Below, in pieces: positions 27,579 through 34,844 of a stretch of DNA of 64,000 nucleotides. Each line of letters opens with the position of its first letter. Within the stretch, counting starts at the first letter, position 1. The DNA is from an uncultured Winogradskyella sp. (GTDB lineage: Bacteria > Bacteroidota > Bacteroidia > Flavobacteriales > Flavobacteriaceae): contig NZ_CANMIW010000002.1 in NCBI RefSeq assembly GCF_947498005.1, positions 496,001 through 560,000 of the forward strand, written 5' to 3'. Position numbers and translations under genes: made by a program. Under the pieces are notes generated by a model. It saw only the letters and a list, made by a program, of their open reading frames with translations. It made no database searches and was not told the origin of the DNA.

Positions 27579-28493
27579 TTAATTCAATGTTGTTATTGCA
27601 TTCTTTGCCGAGTCTAATTTAGGAAGCACAAAATAATCTCCAATAATTTGGTTATAGGCTTCAGGATAAAAAGCTTTTCTCGCGTCAGATGGATAAAAGG
27701 TCATTTCTCCAAATATGGTTTTTCCGTTAACAGAATAAAAATCTACACGTACAAAAGGTAATTTATCGGCCAATGCTTCAGTGCACTTTATCATTTCTTC
27801 TAGATTAATAGGTTTTTCTATTTCTGAAGAAATACTCTTATAATTTAAGCTTTTTCCAAAAGGTAATAAACTAAATTCTAAATCAAAACAACCTTGCTTA
27901 TGGTTGTCTTCTCTATCTATATGAACGTCAATAAATTTTGCCTTTCCATTAAAACAATAAAATTTATAATCTACGAGAGAATTTTTATCGTCTTCTTTTA
28001 AAAATTTTTCAACTATTATTCTTGGTGCTACGTCTTTGTAAGCCCATTCTTGTCCCATTCTATAATACTGATTCTTTCCGAGCCATTTCGTCATCTTTTT
28101 TTGGGCTTTAGAAATATCTAGATTTTCTTTATCTGTGACAATAAGATTATGACTGCTTGTATGTGTAGCTTTTATTACAAATTTATTAGGCAATTCGTCA
28201 AAAGGAATACTTTCGGCATTATTATAAACACCAAAAACTTCATTAAGATATTGCTTACCTATTTTAGCTTCAACATAAGATCTTACAGCATATTTGTCCA
28301 CCAATTGATTTAAAATTTTAGGACGATAGAATACTTTGTACCATTCAATTTTAGCATTAAAATCCCTTGGGTCGTTTAAGTCTAATTTTTTACCTGAAAA
28401 GTACTCGTAATGATAACGTACATACATTTTTGAAGGCAAAAAACGCATTTTTCTTAAATGCCTGCAGAAAAAACGACGTACTTTATTTATCAT
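27579..28493 (-). CDS. ATP-grasp fold protein, TupA-like
   Basis: Protein of 304 residues of the TupA-like ATP-grasp family. Features are the family-typical DPRDFNAKIEWYK, LVDKYAVRSYV, the ATP-lysine strand FVIKATHTSSHN, DYKFYCFNGKAKFIDV and VRVDFYSVNGKTIFGEMTF near the metal site. TupA of alkaliphilic Bacillus makes teichuronopeptide. Gram-negative members sit in polysaccharide loci, where they probably form an amide or ester on a sugar acid. First of the three-gene run with the Stealth and TagB/TagF-like genes. The start at 28493 gives a basic N-terminus that may dock at the membrane. Confidence 0.83.
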   Translation of the reverse strand: MINKVRRFFCRHLRKMRFLPSKMYVRYHYEYFSGKKLDLNDPRDFNAKIEWYKVFYRPKILNQLVDKYAVRSYVEAKIGKQYLNEVFGVYNNAESIPFDELPNKFVIKATHTSSHNLIVTDKENLDISKAQKKMTKWLGKNQYYRMGQEWAYKDVAPRIIVEKFLKEDDKNSLVDYKFYCFNGKAKFIDVHIDREDNHKQGCFDLEFSLLPFGKSLNYKSISSEIEKPINLEEMIKCTEALADKLPFVRVDFYSVNGKTIFGEMTFYPSDARKAFYPEAYNQIIGDYFVLPKLDSAKNAITTLN

Positions 28494-28592
28494 TTATATC
28501 AGTATTTTTAATGAATATATAGAAATTAGTGCGCTTCAATTTTTGCAAGACTTAATAATATTAGTCTGTTAAATTAAACACTAAGGCTGTTA

Positions 28593-29408
28593 TTAAACAG
28601 CGACATCATACTCACGTAAAGCATCATTTAATGATGTCTTCTTATTTGTACTTTCTTTACGCTTACCAATAATTAATGCACATGGTACTTGAAATTCACC
28701 AGCAGCAAACTTTTTAGTATAGCTTCCAGGAATAACAACAGAACGTGCTGGCACAACACCTTTAGTTTCCACAGGCTCGTCTCCAGTGACATCTATAATT
28801 TTTGTGCTCATAGTAAGAACTACGTTGGCACCTAAAACAGCTTCTTTTTCAACGCGTACACCTTCAACTACAATACAGCGAGAACCAATAAAAGCACCAT
28901 CTTCTATAATTACAGGCGCAGCTTGTAATGGTTCTAAAACACCACCAATACCAACTCCTCCAGAAAGATGAACATTTTTACCAATCTGTGCACAACTACC
29001 AACAGTTGCCCAAGTATCTACCATAGTGCCTTCATCTACGTAAGCACCAATGTTTACATAACTAGGCATTAAAATAGTACCTGCAGAAATATATGCACCA
29101 TGTCTTGCTACCGCATTTGGTACAACTCTAATTCCGCGTTCAGCAAAGTTTTTCTTTAATGGAATCTTATCATGATATTCAAAAATACCAGCTTCTAAAG
29201 TTTCCATTTGTTGAATAGGGAAATATAATACAACCGCTTTCTTTACCCATTCATTTACTTGCCAACTATCTTCAACAGGTTCTGCAACTCGCAAGGTACC
29301 AGCATCTAATAGGTCAATTACGTTTCTAATAGCACTAATAGTAACTTCATTTTTTAATAATGAACGATCGTTCCAAGCATCTTCTATAACAGATTGTAGT
29401 TGTGTCAT
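28593..29408 (-). CDS. dapD: 2,3,4,5-tetrahydropyridine-2,6-dicarboxylate N-succinyltransferase
   Basis: Fourth-stage enzyme of the succinylase route to meso-diaminopimelate and lysine, so it supplies peptidoglycan cross-link residues. The 271 residues match the family length. A helical N-terminus is followed by left-handed beta-helix hexapeptide repeats (ISAGTILMPSYVNIGAYV, VGSCAQIGKNVHLSGG, VIIEDGAFIGSRC), with the conserved GTMVDTWATVGS catalytic region. It is a single gene: the TupA-like gene lies 99 bp downstream, and the unusual 464-bp gap lies upstream. Confidence 0.96.
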   Translation of the reverse strand: MTQLQSVIEDAWNDRSLLKNEVTISAIRNVIDLLDAGTLRVAEPVEDSWQVNEWVKKAVVLYFPIQQMETLEAGIFEYHDKIPLKKNFAERGIRVVPNAVARHGAYISAGTILMPSYVNIGAYVDEGTMVDTWATVGSCAQIGKNVHLSGGVGIGGVLEPLQAAPVIIEDGAFIGSRCIVVEGVRVEKEAVLGANVVLTMSTKIIDVTGDEPVETKGVVPARSVVIPGSYTKKFAAGEFQVPCALIIGKRKESTNKKTSLNDALREYDVAV

Positions 29409-29571
29409 TTGTGTATTTATTATTTGTTTATGAAGATATGCGTTTTGTAAGATTCAATAAACATTACAATGAGCATACGAGTTTCATAATAAGGGTTTAA
29501 TTAATTTTCAAGCCCAAATATAAGTCCATAAGTGACCATCAAAAAATAATTTAAAATTTATTTAGTATAAA
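29409..29571. other. Intergenic region upstream of dapD
   Basis: The dapD leader and promoter should lie here on the minus strand, but I see no CAAAnnTA (the -7 element in reverse). Nothing else is recognisable up to the small-RNA-like units that begin at 29572. Confidence 0.4.
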
Positions 29572-29707
29572 TGTGACTTTTTAAAAAAGGTAGTGTCTTA
29601 AAAGTAGTTAAACGGAAGATAAATTATTTCTGATAACTTATCTGAGAATTTAATTAATAGCTAATTTCGAAAACCCCTTTCCCCTTTTTAAGGGGTTTTC
29701 TTTTTTT
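29572..29707 (+). ncRNA. Candidate small RNA unit A (tandem copy 1)
   Basis: No coding gene precedes this plus-strand terminator, so a short non-coding transcript is likely. The unit has three parts: an element at 29572-29610 (TGTGAC...AGTGTCTTA), an internal hairpin (AGATAA/TTATCT with TTAT/ATAA, 29617-29643), and a strong terminator (29669-29700 plus T7). The same order recurs 150 nt downstream. The upstream TAAATGTG is one base off the -7 consensus. It could instead be the remnant of a small mobile element. No known RNA family was recognised. Confidence 0.35.
29669..29707 (+). terminator. Strong orphan rho-independent terminator
   Basis: An 11-bp perfect stem (29669-29679 with 29690-29700, AAAACCCCTT core, 10-nt loop) followed by seven T. 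There is no plus-strand coding gene within the preceding 5 kb that it could end. Confidence 0.85.
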
Positions 29708-29721
29708 ATAGAATTAAATTT

Positions 29722-29835
29722 TGTGACCTATTTAAAATAATGGTGTCTTATAAGTGATTGAGTGATTATCATAATCATGGTTTGTTAGATTGGTTATCTA
29801 CAAAACGCTTCTTACTTGTAAGGAGCGTTTTTCAT
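29722..29835 (+). ncRNA. Candidate small RNA unit B (tandem copy 2)
   Basis: Second copy of the arrangement seen at 29572. The element at 29722-29760 matches unit A at 28 of 39 positions without gaps, at an offset of exactly 150 nt. A hairpin (TGATTAT-C-ATAATCA, 29763-29777) and a terminator (29802-29831) follow, with 24 nt between hairpin and terminator against 25 nt in unit A. The conserved order with diverged sequence suggests a duplicated structural RNA. It ends just before the ruvX promoter. Confidence 0.35.
29802..29835 (+). terminator. Second orphan rho-independent terminator
   Basis: A 12-bp stem with one T-G wobble (29802-29813 with 29820-29831, 6-nt loop, AAAACGCT core), followed by a short T-rich run. 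It precedes the ruvX promoter and insulates that gene from upstream transcription. Confidence 0.75.
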
Positions 29836-29860
29836 TTTCTATTTAAATTTATAAATGCAT

Positions 29861-29868
29861 TACCTTTG
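29861..29868 (+). promoter_or_regulatory. -7 promoter element of ruvX, implying a leaderless mRNA
   Basis: TACCTTTG, a full TAnnTTTG match that ends only 4 nt before the ATG at 29873. Transcription would then start at or next to the start codon. This also decides the start: an in-frame ATG at 29855 lies upstream of the promoter element and cannot be on the transcript. Confidence 0.5.
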
Positions 29869-29872
29869 TTTT

Positions 29873-30286
29873 ATGGGAAGAATTTTAGCCATAGATTATG
29901 GTACCAAACGCACAGGTTTAGCTGTAACCGATGAAATGCAAATTATAGCATCTGGTTTAACAACTGTTGAAACTAAAACGTTGCTTCAGTATTTAAAAGA
30001 TTATACCTCTATAGAAATGGTTGAAAGAATAGTTGTTGGTTTACCAAAACAAATGGATAATACAGCTTCAGAAAGCGAAGTGTATATTCAAAAGTTTTTA
30101 GTGCAACTATCTAAAGCACTTCCCGAAATTCCGGTTGCTCGAGTAGATGAAAGATTTACTTCTAAAATGGCATTTCAGACTATGATTGATAGTGGATTAA
30201 AGAAAAAACAACGAAAAAATAAAGCGCTCGTTGATGAGATTAGCGCAACTTTAATTTTACAGAGTTACCTATCTAGTGTACAGTAA
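29873..30286 (+). CDS. ruvX: Putative Holliday junction resolvase / 16S pre-rRNA nuclease YqgF
   Basis: RNase H-fold nuclease of 137 residues, the usual length. Motifs: MGRILAIDYGTKRTGLAV (first catalytic Asp), VVGLPKQMDN, and VDERFTSKMA with the second acidic residue; the third acidic position is in LVDEISATLIL. In E. coli YqgF matures the 5' end of 16S rRNA, and a resolvase role has also been proposed. The start was set at the ATG at 29873 because the -7 element sits directly before it. It is followed 168 bp later by def under its own promoter. Confidence 0.92.
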   Translation: MGRILAIDYGTKRTGLAVTDEMQIIASGLTTVETKTLLQYLKDYTSIEMVERIVVGLPKQMDNTASESEVYIQKFLVQLSKALPEIPVARVDERFTSKMAFQTMIDSGLKKKQRKNKALVDEISATLILQSYLSSVQ

Positions 30287-30426
30287 ACAATTATAAATTG
30301 TTACACTACCTTGAAATGAGACGGATTAAACAAAATTATTTAAATAAAAAAAAGACTTAGCGTTTTGGTAAGATAATTTAATAGAATTTAGTCCTTATAT
30401 ATAGGAATATAGTTTTTGAAAATTAA

Positions 30427-30434
30427 TACTTTTG
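30427..30434 (+). promoter_or_regulatory. -7 promoter element of the def operon
   Basis: TACTTTTG, a full match to TAnnTTTG, 20 bp before the def ATG. No TTTG lies 19-21 nt upstream, so the -33 part is missing or weak. Confidence 0.45.
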
Positions 30435-30454
30435 CAATCGAAAATAAATGAATT

Positions 30455-31045
30455 ATGATTTTACCAATCGTTGCGTATGGTGACGCAGTTTTAAAGAAAA
30501 AAGCAATAGCCATTGATAAGGATTACCCAAAACTAAACGAACTAATTGATAATATGTACGAAACGATGTATGGTGCATATGGTGTTGGTTTAGCCGCTCC
30601 GCAAATAGGGTTAGCAATAAGAATGTTTATGGTTGATACGAGTCCTTTTGCAGAAGATGAGAGTTTTTCTGAAGAAGAACAAGAGAAGCTTAAAAATTTT
30701 AAAAAAACATTTATTAATGCTCAAATACTTGAAGAAGTAGGTGAAGAATGGGCTTTTAATGAAGGCTGTTTAAGTATACCAGATGTAAGAGAAGATGTCT
30801 TTAGACGACCAACGATAAAAATAGAATATCAAGATGAAAATTTTGAGACTCACGTTGAAGAGTACGATGGTTTAATTGCTAGAGTGATTCAGCATGAATA
30901 CGATCATATTGAAGGCGTGTTGTTTACAGACAAATTATCATCATTTAAAAAGCGTTTATTAAAAGGACGCTTAACCAATATTGCAAAAGGAAAGATTAAA
31001 ATTGATTACAGAATGCGTTTTCCTCTAATGAGTAAAAAACGCTAA
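30455..31045 (+). CDS. def: Peptide deformylase
   Basis: Removes the N-formyl group from new proteins; iron or zinc enzyme in the cytoplasm. All three motifs are intact in the 196 residues: GVGLAAPQIG, EGCLSIP (the metal Cys) and QHEYDHIEG (HExxH). An acidic insertion (FAEDESFSEEEQEKL, about 67-81) lies between motifs 1 and 2, as in other Flavobacteria. It heads the operon def - DUF5606 - mazG, with 10 bp to the next gene. Confidence 0.96.
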   Translation: MILPIVAYGDAVLKKKAIAIDKDYPKLNELIDNMYETMYGAYGVGLAAPQIGLAIRMFMVDTSPFAEDESFSEEEQEKLKNFKKTFINAQILEEVGEEWAFNEGCLSIPDVREDVFRRPTIKIEYQDENFETHVEEYDGLIARVIQHEYDHIEGVLFTDKLSSFKKRLLKGRLTNIAKGKIKIDYRMRFPLMSKKR

Positions 31046-31055
31046 TACATAATAT

Positions 31056-31484
31056 ATGAGTTTAGATAAAATTTTATCAATTTCTGGAAAACCAGGATTA
31101 TATCAAATCGTTACACAAACTAGAACTGGTGCAGTAGTAGAGTCGCTAATAGATAAAAAACGAATCACTGTTGGTGCACACAGTAACATTAGTATTTTAA
31201 GTGAAATTGCTATTTATACTTTAGCTGAAGAAGTGCCTTTAAGAGATGTGCTTAAAAAAGTAAAGGAAAAAGAAGGCGGGAAACCAACATCTATAAGTCA
31301 CAAAGATGGAAAAGATACATTAGAAGAATTTTTCTTCGAAGTATTACCAGATTATGATGAAGATAGAGTTTACCCTTCTGATATAAAGAAGGTGGTACAA
31401 TGGTATAATTTACTTCAGAAAAACGATCTATTAGGTTCACTTGAAGAATCTAAAGAAGATAAAGATACTTCTGAGGAAGAATAA
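31056..31484 (+). CDS. DUF5606 domain protein
   Basis: Conserved Bacteroidota protein of 142 residues, role unknown. N-terminal part (about 1-50) has MSLDKILSISGKPGLYQIV and the strand GAVVESLIDKKRI, which looks like a small beta barrel. The middle part (about 55-120) has IAIYTLAEEVPLRDVL and VYPSDIKKVVQWYNLL. The last ~15 residues are acidic. It lies 10 bp after def and 77 bp before mazG, an arrangement that I recall as common in Flavobacteriia. Co-transcription suggests a link to translation or nucleotide quality control, but this is only inference. Confidence 0.85.
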   Translation: MSLDKILSISGKPGLYQIVTQTRTGAVVESLIDKKRITVGAHSNISILSEIAIYTLAEEVPLRDVLKKVKEKEGGKPTSISHKDGKDTLEEFFFEVLPDYDEDRVYPSDIKKVVQWYNLLQKNDLLGSLEESKEDKDTSEEE

Positions 31485-31561
31485 ATAAATATCAGTTAGA
31501 GTAATTCTTATTCTAAGGTAATTTGAATAAGTATTGTTTCTAGAACAACTTACACTAATTA

Positions 31562-32335
31562 ATGTCTGATAAAACGGTACAATTAAAAGCCTTTGAGCGT
31601 TTGTTAATTATCATGGATGAGTTGCGCGAGCAATGTCCTTGGGATAAAAAACAGACCATGGAATCTTTACGTCATCTCACTATTGAAGAAGTCTACGAGT
31701 TAGGTGATGCTATCTTAGATAATGATTTAGAAGAGGTAAAAAAAGAATTAGGTGATGTACTCCTTCATATTGTATTTTACTCTAAAATAGGTAGTGAAAC
31801 TAATAATTTTGATATCGCAGATGTGTGTAATAGTATTTGTGATAAGTTAGTAGATCGTCATCCTCATATCTATGGAGATGTTGTTGTGGAAGATGAAGAA
31901 GAGGTAAAGCGAAACTGGGAACAACTAAAGCTAAAAGAAGGTAAGAAAAGTGTTCTAGAAGGTGTCCCAAAAAGTTTGCCAGCAGTTGTAAAAGCAAGTC
32001 GTATACAAGATAAAGTTGCTGGTGTAGGATTCGATTGGGAAAACCCAGAACAAGTTTTTGAAAAAGTAGAGGAGGAGTTAGCAGAATTAAAAGCTGAAAT
32101 TTTAAAAGGAGACCAAGATGCTATTGAAAGCGAGTTTGGTGATGTGATGTTCTCTATGATTAATTACGCACGTTTTCTTAAAGTGAATCCCGAAAATGCC
32201 TTAGAACGTACCAATAAAAAATTCATTAAACGCTTTCAATATCTTGAAGGTAAAGCTAAAGATTTAAACAAATCTCTGAAAGACATGACACTTTCTGAGA
32301 TGGATGTGTTTTGGGAAGAGGCGAAATCACTATAA
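31562..32335 (+). CDS. mazG: Nucleoside triphosphate pyrophosphohydrolase MazG
   Basis: Hydrolyses NTPs to NMP and pyrophosphate, house-cleaning and modulating ppGpp-related stress. The 257 residues contain both MazG domains. The N-terminal one has CPWDKKQTMESLRHLTIEEVYEL with the metal-binding E-E-x-x-E, then KKELGDVLLH. The C-terminal one has KVEEELAELKAEI and ESEFGDVMFSMINYARF. The length matches E. coli MazG. Third in the def - DUF5606 - mazG run. The nearest terminator on this strand is about 300 bp after the stop. Confidence 0.94.
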   Translation: MSDKTVQLKAFERLLIIMDELREQCPWDKKQTMESLRHLTIEEVYELGDAILDNDLEEVKKELGDVLLHIVFYSKIGSETNNFDIADVCNSICDKLVDRHPHIYGDVVVEDEEEVKRNWEQLKLKEGKKSVLEGVPKSLPAVVKASRIQDKVAGVGFDWENPEQVFEKVEEELAELKAEILKGDQDAIESEFGDVMFSMINYARFLKVNPENALERTNKKFIKRFQYLEGKAKDLNKSLKDMTLSEMDVFWEEAKSL

Positions 32336-32699
32336 TTATTTGTAACTAGTAAGAATCTTCTACATAAAATCCGGTGGTTGCATTTTAAGTTAGGCTCTTT
32401 TTGAAAAAATAATACGTGAATTTATTTGTTTTTATTATCTGATATACAGCTTTTTATGCGTTTTAGAGTTTAATCAGTTTTATTTATTTCTTAAAAAGGG
32501 CACAGCAAAACATCCAAAACTAGATTTTCTGCGTAAATAATGTATATAAAAGCTAATGCTTTTATTTCTTAGTAGGAAATCTTGATTATTATTTTAAGCG
32601 GTTGTAATTAAGGTTAATTTAGTTTAGTTAGGGCAAAACCCATCTGTTGAGGCAGATGGGTTTTGATTTTTTATATATAATTCTTAAAGTATTGTACGA
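32336..32699. other. Intergenic region with long 3' stretch before a terminator
   Basis: This gap between convergent genes contains a small hairpin (ATAAAAGC/GCTTTTAT, near 32548-32567) and a strong terminator (32634-32671). The 300 bases between mazG and that terminator hold no ORF I can support. Two poor promoter-like spots are present (TTTG near 32402 with TTTATTTG 17 nt later; minus-strand TAGTTTTG near 32522). A 3'-derived or independent small RNA is possible. Confidence 0.4.
32634..32671 (+). terminator. Rho-independent terminator downstream of mazG
   Basis: A 13-bp perfect stem (32634-32646 with 32653-32665, CAAAACCCATCTG, 6-nt loop) followed by a T-rich run on the plus strand. The minus-strand flank is not T-rich, so it serves mainly plus-strand transcripts. 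Confidence 0.85.
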
Positions 32700-34700
32700 T
32701 TATTTATACATGCCTTTAACCTTAGTCAGCTTAGCCTTCCAAGTATCTAATTCATTTTTGTGATTAGCAATGTTCTTGTGTACATCTTTTACTAATGGAT
32801 TATCTGCTTTAACATTAGAGAAAAATTGTAAGTTGTTTTCTAATTGATTAATTTCAGATTTAATCTCGCTCATACGTTTTTTGATAAAGTTATATTCGTT
32901 ATCAAGTAATCTTGTATCATCAGGATTTGCTAGATTTTCAAGTTTGCTGTCAAACTTAATCATCTCTAATTTGGTTTTATCCATTTTAAGCTTATCAAAC
33001 GTATCATCAATAGCTTTGTAGAATTTGCCATCAATATAACGTTTGCTTTGTGGTACATGTCCTATGGCTTTCCATTCCGATATTTTTGATTTTAAAATCT
33101 CAATATCAGCTTTAGGGTCTTCAGTAAGTTTCATGGCTTTTAGATCATCTAACAACTTAACTTTTTTATCAAAAGCATCAAATAAGTGTTGGTCTTCAGC
33201 TTTACGAGCAGCATGCATTCTATCAAAATAGTGGTTACATGCATTTTTAAACTGCTTCCAAATTTTATCACTGTCTCGTCTAGGTACATGGCCAATTTTC
33301 TTCCACTCATTCTGAATTTTTTTCATTAATGGTGTTACAGTCTTATAATCGTCACTATCCTTATTGTCTTCAGCAACTTGAATTAATTCCTTTTTCTTTT
33401 TAAGATTTTCGTATTGGTCTTTCTTTAAGTCTTTATAAAAACTATTTTTTCCTCTATTAAAGGTTCTAACAGCTTCTTTAAACTTAGCCCAAGTTGCTTC
33501 GTTGACCTTTATTGGTACTTTTCCAGCTTTAAAAAATGCGTCTCTTAACGCTTCAATTTCCTTTATTTTTTTCTGCCATGCACTGTGAGAGTTGTTTTTA
33601 TCCTCAGCAATTGCAGATATTTGTGCTATAATTTCTTCTTTTCGCTCAAGATTTTTCTCGTGAGCCTTATCCATGTCCGCATAGTAGGCTTGGCGCTTAT
33701 CATGTATTGCTTTAGTGGCATTGCTAAAACGTTCCCAAATGGTTTCTCTATGCTCTTTGCCTACAGGTCCAAGTTCCTCTTTCCACAATTTGTGTAAAAC
33801 TTGTAATTCTCTAAACGAACGATTTGTGTTTTCGTCTTGAGCTAACTCTTCCGCACGTTCTATAATTTTTAATTTTTGATCATAGTTGTGCTTAAAATCC
33901 ATATCTCTCAAATCATTATTGAGATGTAAAAAGTCATAAAAACGTTCTACATGATGATGGTATGTATTCCAAGCATTATTGTACTTGTCTCTAGGAATAG
34001 GACCAGCATTACGCCACTTTTCTTGAAGCTCTTTGAAGTTTTTATAGGTTGTACCCATATTCTCTTCAACACTAAGTAATCCCTTAATATCTTCAATAAT
34101 CTGCAATCTATTATCTAAATTAAGTTTAAGGTTTTGCTCTCGCTCCTTGTAATATGCGTTAATGGATTGCTTGTATTCTTTATAAAGTGAATTGAACTGT
34201 TTTTTTGTATCGTTGGAGTAGTAAAAGTCCATTTCTACGCCACCATCTGCGATAAACTCTTCCTTTTTTTCGTCTAGAAGTTCACTGTATTTAGCGTTGA
34301 ATTCAGATTTTATATCATTAATGTTCTTAGATATAGTCTGTACTTTATGAAGCTTTAGAAGTCTGTTAAATTCCGTCACTAACTCCGTTATAGACATAGC
34401 GTGGTAATCTTTTTCTTCTACTTCGTGTCGTTCTGCATTCGATTCATCTTCTGCATCCTCAGCGTTAGAAGCTTCGATTTCTTCAACATGATCATCCTTT
34501 GAGTCGTCTTCTGAATCGGCAGGTGTTTCAGCCTCCTCTTCTTCAGATTTTACTTCTTCAGTTGATTCTGAAATATCACTTGCTGATTCTATTTCAGATT
34601 CAGTTTCAACTATTTTAGCTGTTTCATTTGTTGGAGTAGTCTCTGTAGATTCTACTTCTTTTGTTCCTTCTGCATCTAGCAGGTTATCATTCTCAGACAT
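32700..34700 (-). CDS. DUF349 repeat protein
   Basis: Large cytoplasmic helical protein of 666 residues. The first ~95 residues are low-complexity and very acidic (Glu/Asp/Ser/Thr-rich), probably disordered. Then at least five DUF349 units are visible, each with a W-K-x-x-G-x-P core and a long amphipathic helix: LQEKWRNAGPIPRDKYN, LHKLWKEELGPVG, RDAFFKAGKVPIKV, NEWKKIGHVPRRDSDK and ISEWKAIGHVPQSKRY. The C-terminus is a predicted coiled coil (IKKRMSEIKSEINQLEN). Conserved across Bacteroidota, function unknown. A convincing promoter precedes it, so it is a single-gene unit. Confidence 0.88.
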   Translation of the reverse strand: MSENDNLLDAEGTKEVESTETTPTNETAKIVETESEIESASDISESTEEVKSEEEEAETPADSEDDSKDDHVEEIEASNAEDAEDESNAERHEVEEKDYHAMSITELVTEFNRLLKLHKVQTISKNINDIKSEFNAKYSELLDEKKEEFIADGGVEMDFYYSNDTKKQFNSLYKEYKQSINAYYKEREQNLKLNLDNRLQIIEDIKGLLSVEENMGTTYKNFKELQEKWRNAGPIPRDKYNNAWNTYHHHVERFYDFLHLNNDLRDMDFKHNYDQKLKIIERAEELAQDENTNRSFRELQVLHKLWKEELGPVGKEHRETIWERFSNATKAIHDKRQAYYADMDKAHEKNLERKEEIIAQISAIAEDKNNSHSAWQKKIKEIEALRDAFFKAGKVPIKVNEATWAKFKEAVRTFNRGKNSFYKDLKKDQYENLKKKKELIQVAEDNKDSDDYKTVTPLMKKIQNEWKKIGHVPRRDSDKIWKQFKNACNHYFDRMHAARKAEDQHLFDAFDKKVKLLDDLKAMKLTEDPKADIEILKSKISEWKAIGHVPQSKRYIDGKFYKAIDDTFDKLKMDKTKLEMIKFDSKLENLANPDDTRLLDNEYNFIKKRMSEIKSEINQLENNLQFFSNVKADNPLVKDVHKNIANHKNELDTWKAKLTKVKGMYK

Positions 34701-34722
34701 AAGTCAATTATTTTATAGGAGT

Positions 34723-34753
34723 TAAAGATACTAACAGTTGTTAGATAAACAAA
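34723..34753 (-). promoter_or_regulatory. Promoter of the DUF349 gene
   Basis: Minus-strand TTTG (34753-34750), a 19-nt spacer and TATCTTTA (34730-34723), one base off the -7 consensus. The spacing is exactly that of Bacteroidota promoters. The leader to the ATG at 34700 is about 17 nt. Confidence 0.5.
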
Positions 34754-34844
34754 GGAAATGCTTCTAGAGCTTATATTTTATGACTTATATCAACTCAGAT
34801 TACCTTTTGTCGATTAAAACATTAACGGAATTGTTTTAAAATCA

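Noticed and set aside
29409..29872. tRNA, tmRNA, RNase P or 6S RNA gene in the dapD-ruvX gap
   Set aside because: No cloverleaf, no tmRNA tag reading frame and no conserved RNase P or 6S core could be found; the units are too short and AT-rich for these.
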